A stretch of 6,210 nt of DNA from Pedobacter glucosidilyticus (lineage in GTDB: Bacteria > Bacteroidota > Bacteroidia > Sphingobacteriales > Sphingobacteriaceae), in the NCBI RefSeq assembly GCF_002483235.1, contig NZ_DLHN01000002.1, positions 1 to 6,210 of the forward strand, written 5' to 3'. This document shows positions 1 to 6,124 of the stretch, piece after piece. Within the stretch, counting starts at the first letter, position 1; every line of letters begins with the position of its first letter. Made by a program: the position numbers and the translations under genes. The notes under the pieces were generated by a model, which saw only the letters and a program-made list of their open reading frames with translations, ran no database searches and was not told the origin of the DNA.

Positions 1-122
1 CCTTGAATTATTCATTTTTTGTTTGTTTTTTCTTAGGCATTCATGAACTCGTTCCTCGTTTTTTGTTCACTTTTTTATCAAGAAAAAAGTGAATAGGGTT
101 GGCCGCCTATGAGGCCGGAAAG
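1..122 (+). repeat. Left copy of a ~122-bp inverted intergenic repeat
   Basis: The reverse complement of this stretch recurs at 6002-6124 with about nine substitutions and one single-T length difference, roughly 92% identity by eye. It begins at the first base of the window, so the true outer boundary may lie further left. It contains a perfect 11-bp stem (66-76 with 83-93, loop ATCAAG) and a GC-rich small palindrome (GGCC at 101-104 with GGCC at 113-116). A weaker match to the inner part of the other copy continues to about 143. One frame reads like the translated frame of the other copy (IHELVPRFL, then GLAAYEAGK) but has an in-frame TAG at 94-96, so coding is unlikely. It lies beyond the galT terminator. 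It is probably one member of a dispersed intergenic family; no transposase or recombinase is visible. Confidence 0.85.
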
Positions 123-169
123 CCCTGAGCATAAGGCACTAAACAACCCTCTCAATAAATTCAATAATT

Positions 170-207
170 AAAAACAAAAGAGCTCGATTTCCATAAAAAT
201 CGAGCTC
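170..207 (-). terminator. Rho-independent terminator of the galKT operon
   Basis: Read on the minus strand, a perfect 11-bp stem (GAGCTCGATTT pairing with AAATCGAGCTC, positions 207-197 with 190-180) encloses a six-base loop. It is followed immediately by the T-rich tract TTTTGTTTTT. It starts 26 bases after the galT stop codon, as expected for the end of the operon. Confidence 0.93.
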
Positions 208-233
208 CTTAAGTATATGTTGGTTTGGTTTAA

Positions 234-1277
234 CTAGCCTAGATAATGCACTAAGCTTAATTCTCTTAACTTTTTAGCAGCTTGTTCTGGTGTAATATCA
301 CGTTGCGGATTAGCCAACATTTCATAGCCTACCATAAACTTTTTCACCGTAGCAGAACGCAATAAGGGCGGGTAAAAGTGCATGTGCCAATGCCATTCTG
401 GATGGTTGCCATCATTTACAGGTGCTTGGTGTACACCAGCCGAATACGGGAATGAAGTTTCAAATAAATTATCGTATTTGATGGTTAATTGTTTCAAGAT
501 TTCGGCTAAAGCAGTTTTCTCAGCCTCTGTAAATTCAAGAATATTTTGAACTTGTCTTTTACTGATGATTATTGTCTCATATGGCCATACTGCCCAAAAA
601 GGTACTAAGGCAACAAAATGTTCATTCTCTAAAATCACACGTTCTTGGCTTTCTAGCTCTATCTCCAAATAAGCACTTAATAAGCTTTTTTTGTTTTCTT
701 GATAATACTTTAAAAACTGTACACCTTCTTTTGCAGGTTCTACCGGTACCGAGCTTTGCGCCCAAATTTGCCCATGAGGGTGGGGGTTGCTACATCCCAT
801 CACATCGCCTTTGTTTTCAAATATTTGGATATGTTTTATCCAGCTATGAGTAGTAGATAATTCTCTAAACTCTGTTTGCCAAAGCGTAATAACATCTTCT
901 ATAGCTTCAACCTCCATCTGTGGAAGCGTTAGATCATGTCGTGGCGAGAAACAGATAACCCTACAAATACCACGCTCGCTAGTAGCTTGTAACAAGTTGT
1001 TTTTATTTACTTTTCCTTCCGGAGTATCCTGTAATAAAGAAGAGAAATCATTGGTAAATGCGTACGGACCTTTATAATCAGGGTTTACAGAACCATCAGA
1101 ACGGGTATTACCCGGGCATAAATAACAGCTGGCATCATAAGTTGGTCTGGGTGTATTGTTAACCGTTTCTACTTTACCTTGCCATGGCCTTTTGGTACGG
1201 TGCGGAGAAACCATTACCCATTCGCCAGTTAATATATTTAAACGCTTATGCGGATGTTCATCAAAATTAAATTCCAT
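234..1277 (-). CDS. galT: Galactose-1-phosphate uridylyltransferase (class I GalT)
   Basis: This is the second Leloir enzyme: it exchanges UDP-glucose and galactose-1-phosphate for glucose-1-phosphate and UDP-galactose through a uridylyl-histidine intermediate, in the cytoplasm. The 347 residues match the usual class I length. The active-site motif SNPHPHGQIW lies at 163-172, so H168 is the nucleophile (E. coli H166). The structural zinc set is visible as C51, C54 (CYLC), H114 (SPRHD) and H166. The second metal set corresponds to E184, H283, H298 and H300 (motif HMHFYPPLLRSAT). The C-terminus FMVGYEMLA followed by QRD is also typical. All catalytic and metal ligands are intact. The ATG overlaps the galK stop by one base in TAATG, so it is co-transcribed and probably translationally coupled. 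A strong terminator follows the stop. Confidence 0.98.
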   Translation of the reverse strand: MEFNFDEHPHKRLNILTGEWVMVSPHRTKRPWQGKVETVNNTPRPTYDASCYLCPGNTRSDGSVNPDYKGPYAFTNDFSSLLQDTPEGKVNKNNLLQATSERGICRVICFSPRHDLTLPQMEVEAIEDVITLWQTEFRELSTTHSWIKHIQIFENKGDVMGCSNPHPHGQIWAQSSVPVEPAKEGVQFLKYYQENKKSLLSAYLEIELESQERVILENEHFVALVPFWAVWPYETIIISKRQVQNILEFTEAEKTALAEILKQLTIKYDNLFETSFPYSAGVHQAPVNDGNHPEWHWHMHFYPPLLRSATVKKFMVGYEMLANPQRDITPEQAAKKLRELSLVHYLG

Positions 1278-2434
1278 TAGGCTAAAATTCTTGTACCGTC
1301 TTCTATTTGTGATATGTAAACATTCATTCCTTTATTCAGCTTATTAAAATAAGCCTCTTTAACTCTTTTAATCACTTCGTCTAAATGCGCTTCTTTTACT
1401 AATGAAATTACGCAGCCGCCAAAGCCACCACCCATCATCCTGGCACCTAAAATAGCTTCCTCTTTTTTAGTACAGCTTACAATAAAATCTAGCTCAGGGC
1501 AACTTACTTCATACAATTCGCTTAATCCTTTATGGGTTTCGTACATCTTCTGACCAAAGGCTTCTATATTTCCGGCTTCTAAATCAGCGCAAGCGGCTAA
1601 CAACCTGTTATTTTCTTCTACTACATACTTGCAGCGGTTATAAATATCTGGACTAGCATCATGCAAGCATTCCTCAACCATTTCTATAGTAGCGTCTCTT
1701 AAGAATTTAACTTCTGGATATTTTTGTTGGATGATAGAAACACCTTCTTGGCATTGGCTGCTTCTTACATTATACTCAGAAGAAGCTAATGAATGCTTTA
1801 CCATAGAGTCGAAAAGCACTATTTTAATTCCTTTCAATTCAAAAGGTACATATTCATATTCCAAAGAGCGACAATCTAATTTAATCACATGACCTTTTTT
1901 ACCAAAAACGCTGGCAAATTGGTCCATAATACCACATTTAACACCTACAAATTCATTCTCGCCTTTTTGTGCAATTTTAACAATGTCTATTTTAGATAAT
2001 TGTAAGTTATAAAGCTCGTTTAAAGCATAAGCAACTGCACACTCTAAAGCTGCCGATGATGACATACCTGCTCCAAGCGGAACATCGCCAGAAATAACAG
2101 CATTAAAACCTTTAATTTGTTTATTGGCCTTTAAAAGTTGGTCAACAATACATATCACATAATTAGGCCATCCTTTTTCAGAAAAACTATAGTTGTTTAA
2201 TGAGGTTTCAATCTCATCATCCATATCTGCCGCTACCAATACAATTTTATCGTCATCCCTTTTAGAGATAGCCATATAAGCAGCTTTATTTACGGCAGCA
2301 GGCAGCACAAAACCCATGTTGTAGTCGGTATGTTCCCCTATAAGATTTACCCTTCCAGGCGAGCAAACAACCAAAGGTGGCTCATTAAATTTTTCTTTAA
2401 ATTTTTCTAAAACAAGTTGGTGTGAATTCTTCAT
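1277..2434 (-). CDS. galK: Galactokinase (GHMP kinase family)
   Basis: It phosphorylates alpha-D-galactose with ATP to galactose-1-phosphate, the substrate of the next gene. Numbering from the chosen start (385 residues; E. coli GalK has 382), the galactokinase signature GRVNLIGEHTDY is at 27-38 with R28. The GHMP ATP-binding motif PLGAGMSSSAA is at 119-129, the CGIMDQ segment carries catalytic D171, and the third motif GARMMGGGFGGC is at 330-341. Nothing essential is missing. The frame stays open upstream with ATGs at 2470 and 2491, giving 392 or 404 residues. I chose 2434 because it places R28 and the signature exactly as in E. coli, and because a near-match to the -7 promoter box (CAATTTTG, 2462-2455 on the minus strand) lies between the second and third ATG. 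It is the first gene of the galKT operon, divergent from the AraC-type regulator. Confidence 0.97.
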   Translation of the reverse strand: MKNSHQLVLEKFKEKFNEPPLVVCSPGRVNLIGEHTDYNMGFVLPAAVNKAAYMAISKRDDDKIVLVAADMDDEIETSLNNYSFSEKGWPNYVICIVDQLLKANKQIKGFNAVISGDVPLGAGMSSSAALECAVAYALNELYNLQLSKIDIVKIAQKGENEFVGVKCGIMDQFASVFGKKGHVIKLDCRSLEYEYVPFELKGIKIVLFDSMVKHSLASSEYNVRSSQCQEGVSIIQQKYPEVKFLRDATIEMVEECLHDASPDIYNRCKYVVEENNRLLAACADLEAGNIEAFGQKMYETHKGLSELYEVSCPELDFIVSCTKKEEAILGARMMGGGFGGCVISLVKEAHLDEVIKRVKEAYFNKLNKGMNVYISQIEDGTRILA

Positions 2435-2454
2435 ATCTCTGGTGTTAACCTTTA

Positions 2455-2462
2455 CAAAATTG
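2455..2462 (-). promoter_or_regulatory. Possible galK -7 promoter box
   Basis: On the minus strand this reads CAATTTTG, seven of eight bases short only of the first T of the Bacteroidota -7 consensus TAnnTTTG. It ends 20 bases before the preferred galK ATG, similar to the 16 and 18 bases seen for the other two boxes in this window. No convincing -33 element is visible, so this is tentative. Confidence 0.35.
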
Positions 2463-2553
2463 GCTTTCATAATCGAGGTTTTATGGAACATGCAAATAAG
2501 ATACCTAAAAACTGCGATTTTTTGAAAGTGTGAAATTAGAGTAAAGAAATAGC

Positions 2554-2579
2554 AACATCATGGATAATTTGATGAAGTT
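2554..2579. promoter_or_regulatory. Candidate operator: 26-bp imperfect dyad between galK and the AraC gene
   Basis: Two 8-base arms, AACATCAT (2554-2561) and ATGAAGTT (2572-2579), are inverted with one mismatch around a 10-base spacer. The dyad lies in the shared control region, just upstream of the regulator's promoter box and overlapping where its -33 region should be. Position suggests a binding site for the divergent AraC-type protein, perhaps controlling both directions. AraC-family sites are more often direct repeats, and in such AT-rich DNA a chance dyad is possible. Confidence 0.35.
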
Positions 2580-2595
2580 ATTGTGTTATTTTATG

Positions 2596-2603
2596 TAGTT
2601 TTG
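2596..2603 (+). promoter_or_regulatory. -7 promoter box for the AraC-family gene
   Basis: TAGTTTTG is an exact match to the Bacteroidota sigma-factor -7 consensus TAnnTTTG. It ends 16 bases before the chosen TTG start, which would give a very short leader. A TTTG at 2568-2571 could be the -33 element, but its 24-base spacing is longer than the usual 19-21. Confidence 0.55.
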
Positions 2604-2619
2604 AGTTTAAAATTTAAAA

Positions 2620-3489
2620 TTGAAGCAAAAGAAACAAGGTTTTGAAGGCGAGAGAATTCTTGAAATAACAGCCAGTAGACGTCATTTAATTGATAATCCT
2701 CAATTTCTGAGTTTTTCTGGAATGGGTTTTTTTCCAAAAGCTAAATACCATGCCGATGAGCAGCAGAAGGGTTATAATCATTATACTTTAATGTATTGTA
2801 TACAAGGCTTAGGTAAAGCACAAATTTTAGATGAGGATTTAACTATTAAAGCCGGAGACTTTTTCTTTATCCCTAAAAATAAGCCTTTTAGGTTTATGGC
2901 AAATCATCAAACACCATGGACAGTTTTTTGGTTTAATTTTGATGGCACTTTCGCCGATGATATTCTCCAACTATTTTATCAGCACAACCAATCTTATAAA
3001 GGGTTTTTAGCTTATGAGGAAGAACGTATTATACTATTTGATACCATTTACAAGAATTTAAAAAGAGGTTATAGCAAAGAAGTGATGACGCTTTTAAATA
3101 TGGGCTTACTACATTTCTTAACTTCTTTTATCATACACATCAGACCTAAGCAAAAAGATAAAAACCAGGATTTGGTAAATCAGGTAATAGATTATTTGAA
3201 AAAGAATCTAGATAAGAATATCACTTTAACAGAGATGGCTCAATACATGAATATATCTGTTCCACATTTTTCTTCTGTATTTAAAAAGAAAGTAGGGCTG
3301 TCTCCGGTTGATTATTTTTTACAATTGAAAATGCAGCGAGCTTGCCAGTATTTAGAATATACTGATGCTTTAGTAAAAGAAGTAGCTTTTAAAGTTGGGA
3401 TAGAAGATGCTCAGTATTTTTCTCGTTTGTTTTCAAAAACCGTAGGAATGTCTCCCAATGCCTACAGAAAATCTCTCTACAATAATTAG
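2620..3489 (+). CDS. AraC-family transcriptional regulator, likely of galKT
   Basis: This is a 289-residue DNA-binding regulator. The N-terminal part (about 35-110) is a cupin-type sensing domain, with HYTLMYCIQGLGKAQI and then AGDFFFIPKNKPF, typical of sugar-responsive AraC proteins. The C-terminal part (about 184-285) carries two helix-turn-helix motifs, ITLTEMAQYMNIS followed by HFSSVFKKKVGLSPVDY, and VKEVAFKVGIEDAQYFSRLF followed by GMSPNAYRK. No membrane segment is seen, so it is cytoplasmic. The start is TTG. An in-frame TAA lies two codons upstream and the first in-frame ATG is about 35 codons in, which would cut into the sensing domain. The N-terminus beginning MKQKKQGFEGER also resembles family members as I recall them. 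Transcribed away from galK, it is probably its regulator by position; galactose or a related sugar as ligand is inference. Confidence 0.93.
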   Translation: MKQKKQGFEGERILEITASRRHLIDNPQFLSFSGMGFFPKAKYHADEQQKGYNHYTLMYCIQGLGKAQILDEDLTIKAGDFFFIPKNKPFRFMANHQTPWTVFWFNFDGTFADDILQLFYQHNQSYKGFLAYEEERIILFDTIYKNLKRGYSKEVMTLLNMGLLHFLTSFIIHIRPKQKDKNQDLVNQVIDYLKKNLDKNITLTEMAQYMNISVPHFSSVFKKKVGLSPVDYFLQLKMQRACQYLEYTDALVKEVAFKVGIEDAQYFSRLFSKTVGMSPNAYRKSLYNN

Positions 3490-3619
3490 TTTTATTTAGA
3501 TTATTATTTTAATGTATTTGATAAAGGGTTCATCTCCTTTAAGATAACTTTTTAAAAGGTAATCCAACTCTTTTTTGGTCTGCTCTTTGTTTTAGCCCTC
3601 TTGTATTAAATAAATAAAA

Positions 3620-4153
3620 ATGAAAAAAACAATAATTAAAATGTTTGTTGCAGTAGCTGCAATAACATCATACTTTTCAATAAGCAATAACTTACAGGCA
3701 CAAACTACTAACCCAGATGGATCAAGAACTCGTTTAGGTGTTGGTTTAAGTTTAGGTGTACCAACCAAAAGTAATGTAGCAGATGTTGTTATCGCACCTG
3801 ATTTAAGATTACAGCATGATTTAGGGGCTCGTACATCTTTAACCTTAACTACTGGATATTATGGTTTTTTAGGTAAGCCAGAAATACTTGGAGAAAGAAT
3901 TGGTTCGGATTTAATTCCGCTGAAGGCAGGAGCTAAGTTCTTTTTTGGAGATACCTTTTACTTACAGCCAGAAGCAGGTGTTGCTTTTTCTACAAAAGAA
4001 GGTTACGGAACACCTTTTGTTTGGGCTCCAAGTGTGGGTTATGCTAATCAAAAATGGGATATAGCACTGCGCTACGAGGGTTTCGAATATGAAAATGGAA
4101 GCAACGGAATGGTAGCTTTAAGAGCAGCTTATTCGTTTAACCTATCTAAATAA
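3620..4153 (+). CDS. Small exported outer-membrane beta-barrel-type protein, function unknown
   Basis: This 177-residue protein has a clear signal peptide: KK at 2-3, a hydrophobic stretch to about 20, and likely cleavage near LQA-Q (residues 25-28). The mature part alternates polar and hydrophobic residues in about eight short strands, for example RLGVGLSLGV, TSLTLTTGYYGF, KAGAKFFFG, YLQPEAGVAFS and MVALRAAYSFNL. This suits a small eight-stranded outer-membrane barrel, and the aromatic penultimate segment fits a C-terminal strand. I cannot assign a specific function or name. The ATG has the A-rich leader usual in Bacteroidota. The 130 bases between it and the AraC gene show no exact TAnnTTTG box; the best is TAACTTTT at 3545-3552. 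Its own terminator follows, so it appears to be a single-gene unit, not part of the galactose genes. Confidence 0.85.
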   Translation: MKKTIIKMFVAVAAITSYFSISNNLQAQTTNPDGSRTRLGVGLSLGVPTKSNVADVVIAPDLRLQHDLGARTSLTLTTGYYGFLGKPEILGERIGSDLIPLKAGAKFFFGDTFYLQPEAGVAFSTKEGYGTPFVWAPSVGYANQKWDIALRYEGFEYENGSNGMVALRAAYSFNLSK

Positions 4154-4172
4154 GATTTTTTAAAAATTTTGT

Positions 4173-4205
4173 AAAAAAGTCGACGAAAGTTGGCTTTTTT
4201 TGTTT
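4173..4205 (+). terminator. Terminator with GAAA tetraloop after the beta-barrel gene
   Basis: A 12-bp stem (4173-4184 with 4189-4200, including two G-U pairs in RNA) is capped by the stable GNRA-type loop GAAA (4185-4188). It runs into TTTTTTTGTTT. It begins 19 bases after the stop codon and separates this gene from gltA. Confidence 0.88.
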
Positions 4206-4338
4206 CTAGACAAACAATTTTTGAAATATATGCTTATACTTGAGGCAATAATAGAAATGCCTATATAAATATTACAAAAAGAAGATATTTCTAATAGAAT
4301 ATTAATACAATAATAATTTTTTAATTAATTGATTTAAT

Positions 4339-4346
4339 TAAATTTG
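4339..4346 (+). promoter_or_regulatory. -7 promoter box for gltA
   Basis: TAAATTTG is an exact match to the Bacteroidota -7 consensus TAnnTTTG and ends 18 bases before the gltA ATG. It partly overlaps a perfect 12-base palindrome, ATTTAATTAAAT (4332-4343), in a strongly AT-rich stretch. No good TTTG lies at the usual -33 spacing. A TTG at 4344 that would extend the gltA frame sits inside this box, which argues against it as a start. Confidence 0.55.
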
Positions 4347-4364
4347 TTGCGTAACACCAATTTT

Positions 4365-5651
4365 ATGTCAGAAACAGCAGAACTTAAATTAGATGGTAAA
4401 TCTATTCAGTTACCAGTTTTAGAAGGAACCGAGAATGAAAAAGCAATTGATATTTCAAAACTAAGAGATCAAACAGGTTATGTAACCTTAGATAGTGGTT
4501 TTAAAAACACCGGAGCAACCAAAAGTGCTATTACTTTCTTAGATGGTGAGCAAGGTATTTTAAAGTACAGAGGTTACGGTATAGAAGAACTTGCAGAGAA
4601 ATCTACGTTTTTAGAAGTTGCTTATCTTTTGATTTACGGTAATTTACCAACTAAAACAGAGATTGAGGACTTTCAGCGTAAAATTAGCAGACATACATTG
4701 GTGCATGAAGATATGAAGAAGTTTTTTGATGGTTTCCCATCAAAATCTCATCCAATGGGGCAATTGTCTTCATTAGTATGTTCTTTATCTTCTTTTTACC
4801 CAGAGTCTTTAGATCCACATCAAACTAAAGAGGAGTTTGAGTTAACCATTATTAAATTGTTAGCTAAAATGCCAACCATTGTTTCTTGGATTTACAAAAA
4901 ATCTTTAGGACATCCGGTTATTTATCCTCAAAACAAATACGATTATGTTACTAACTTCTTGTACATGACTTTCGGTCAGCGTACAGAAGAAATTACCATA
5001 GACCCAGTGGTTATTGATGCCATGAACAAATTATTGATTCTTCACGCAGATCACGAGCAAAATTGCTCTACTTCTACGGTAAGAATTGTAGGTTCATCAG
5101 ATTGTAACTTATATGCGTCTATTTCGGCAGGTGTTTCTGCACTTTGGGGTCCGTTACATGGTGGTGCAAACCAAGCTGTAATAGAAATGCTAGAGAAAAT
5201 TAAAAACGATGGCGGCGATGTAGACAAGTGGGTTAACAAAGCCAAAGATAAAAACGATTCTTTCCGTTTAATGGGCTTTGGTCACCGCGTTTACAAAAAC
5301 TTTGATCCTAGAGCCAAAATTATTAAAAAAGCTTGTGATGATATTTTAGCAAAATTAGGTATCAATGATCCAGTTTTAGATATCGCTAAGAAATTAGAAG
5401 AAGTAGCTTTAAATGATCCTTATTTTGTTGATCGTAAATTATATCCAAACGTAGATTTCTACTCAGGTATCATCTACAGAGCTTTAGGTTTCCCAACAGA
5501 AATGTTTACGGTATTATTTGCTTTAGGCCGTTTACCGGGATGGATTGCTCAATGGAAAGAAATGAGAGAAAACAAAGAACCTATAGGAAGACCTCGTCAG
5601 ATTTATATTGGTGAGAAAGATAGAACCTTTGTTGATATCGCCTCAAGATAA
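4365..5651 (+). CDS. gltA: Citrate synthase (type II, GltA-like)
   Basis: It condenses acetyl-CoA with oxaloacetate to citrate, the entry step of the TCA cycle, in the cytoplasm. The 428 residues from the ATG match the hexameric type II enzymes (E. coli GltA has 427). The catalytic triad is present: H265 in WGPLHGGANQ, H307 in MGFGHRVYKNFDPRA, and D364 in YPNVDFYSG. The conserved segments LHADHEQNCSTSTVR (226-240) and ALGRLPGWIAQW (386-397) are intact. A TTG seven codons upstream (4344) keeps the frame but falls within the promoter box, so ATG 4365 is preferred. The gene stands alone between terminators at 4173-4205 and 5672-5710, as usual for this housekeeping gene. Its divergence is ordinary and I see no sign of transfer. 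Confidence 0.98.
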   Translation: MSETAELKLDGKSIQLPVLEGTENEKAIDISKLRDQTGYVTLDSGFKNTGATKSAITFLDGEQGILKYRGYGIEELAEKSTFLEVAYLLIYGNLPTKTEIEDFQRKISRHTLVHEDMKKFFDGFPSKSHPMGQLSSLVCSLSSFYPESLDPHQTKEEFELTIIKLLAKMPTIVSWIYKKSLGHPVIYPQNKYDYVTNFLYMTFGQRTEEITIDPVVIDAMNKLLILHADHEQNCSTSTVRIVGSSDCNLYASISAGVSALWGPLHGGANQAVIEMLEKIKNDGGDVDKWVNKAKDKNDSFRLMGFGHRVYKNFDPRAKIIKKACDDILAKLGINDPVLDIAKKLEEVALNDPYFVDRKLYPNVDFYSGIIYRALGFPTEMFTVLFALGRLPGWIAQWKEMRENKEPIGRPRQIYIGEKDRTFVDIASR

Positions 5652-5671
5652 TATCTTTAAGATATAGATTG

Positions 5672-5710
5672 ACAAAGCCTGATGAAAACTTCATCAGGCT
5701 TTGTTGTTTT
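5672..5710 (+). terminator. Strong Rho-independent terminator of gltA
   Basis: A perfect 15-bp stem (ACAAAGCCTGATGAA at 5672-5686 pairing with 5690-5704) closes a three-base loop, AAC. It is followed by TGTTTT. It starts 20 bases after the gltA stop codon. Confidence 0.95.
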
Positions 5711-5921
5711 ATACAGAGATGTAGCGTAAAAAGTATAAAGATTTCTAAATGTTTCCTATTTAGGAAGCTCCTTTGAAAATTAAAATTAGTTTTAATTGAT
5801 TTTTAAGGTATCATGAATTCGCTAAAGCTTCATTTTGGTTCCTCAAAAGGAACGAGCCTCGCCGGAGATAGAGGCGGATAATTATAATTATTAAAGGTTA
5901 TTAAACTAGGCTTTAGGAAAC
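5711..5921. other. Intergenic stretch with several small palindromes, no gene seen
   Basis: No convincing reading frame occurs on either strand. The stretch holds CTAAAT/ATTTAG with a seven-base loop near 5746-5764, and a perfect AATTAAAA (5778-5785) / TTTTAATT (5790-5797) stem with loop TTAG. It also holds GTTCC (5838-5842) / GGAAC (5849-5853) immediately followed by the GC-richer GCCTC (5856-5860) / GAGGC (5871-5875). The last pair looks like a short palindromic repeat element distinct from the sequence around it. None is followed by a T tract, so terminators are unlikely. Confidence 0.5.
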
Positions 5922-6031
5922 TGGCATTTCCGCACAAGGCTTTCCAACCCTAGCCGGGTAGCGGCTTCTTTCTTTTCTTGTAATGGCATTTTCACACAAG
6001 TCTTTCCGGCCTCATAGGCGGCCAACCCTAG
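5922..6031. repeat. Degenerate tandem duplication inside the right-hand repeat region
   Basis: Two units share the same order of blocks. Unit B (5922-5953) starts TGGCATTTCCGCACAAGG and unit A (5984-6031) starts TGGCATTTTCACACAAGT; both end CCAACCCTAG. Their first 24 bases match at 21 positions. Unit A has 16 extra bases (6006-6021, CCGGCCTCATAGGCGG) that form a small GC-rich hairpin; removing them aligns the two units without gaps. Between the units is a perfect AGCCG/CGGCT hairpin (5952-5966). A minus-strand frame of 66 codons (6106-5906) spans this region but is best explained as repeat DNA. Confidence 0.7.
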
Positions 6032-6124
6032 GCACTTTTTTCTTGAAAAAAAAGTCCCTAAAAAACGAGGGACGAGTTCATGAATGCCTAAGAAAAAAAT
6101 AAACAAAAAATGAATAATTCAAGG
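6002..6124 (-). repeat. Right copy of the ~122-bp inverted intergenic repeat
   Basis: This is the reverse complement of 1-122 with about nine substitutions and one extra T in a T run. The matching stem here is 6031-6041 with 6048-6058. It keeps an 11-position stem and six-base loop, but the two outer pairs are G-C where the left copy has T-A. A competing perfect 6-bp stem, GTCCCT (6054-6059) with AGGGAC (6068-6073), exists only in this copy. The copy lies about 300 bases beyond the gltA terminator and has the same orientation relative to gltA as the left copy has relative to galT. Confidence 0.85.

Noticed and set aside
572..853. Plus-strand 93-codon frame
   Set aside because: It lies entirely antisense to galT, whose catalytic motifs are certain; it is a shadow frame.
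1156..1347. Plus-strand 63-codon frame across the galT/galK junction
   Set aside because: It is antisense to two confident genes and has no recognisable features.
3523..3559. Alternative AAAGG/CCTTT/AAAGG pairings suggesting a leader switch before the beta-barrel gene
   Set aside because: The stems are only 5 bp, expected by chance in AT-rich DNA, with no terminator-like hairpin or known riboswitch features.
4243..4262. AGGCA/TGCCT hairpin upstream of gltA
   Set aside because: A 5-bp stem with a 10-base loop is too weak to call a regulatory structure.
5051..5245. Minus-strand 64-codon frame
   Set aside because: It is antisense to the catalytic region of gltA; a shadow frame.
5906..6106. 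Minus-strand 66-codon frame across the right repeat
   Set aside because: It lies wholly in repeat DNA, and the equivalent frame in the left copy is broken by a stop at 94-96. The differences between copies follow hairpin pairing, not codons.
1..6124. Composite transposon or genomic island bounded by the inverted repeats
   Set aside because: There is no transposase, integrase or target-site duplication in view, and the enclosed genes are housekeeping and sugar-metabolism genes with unremarkable composition.
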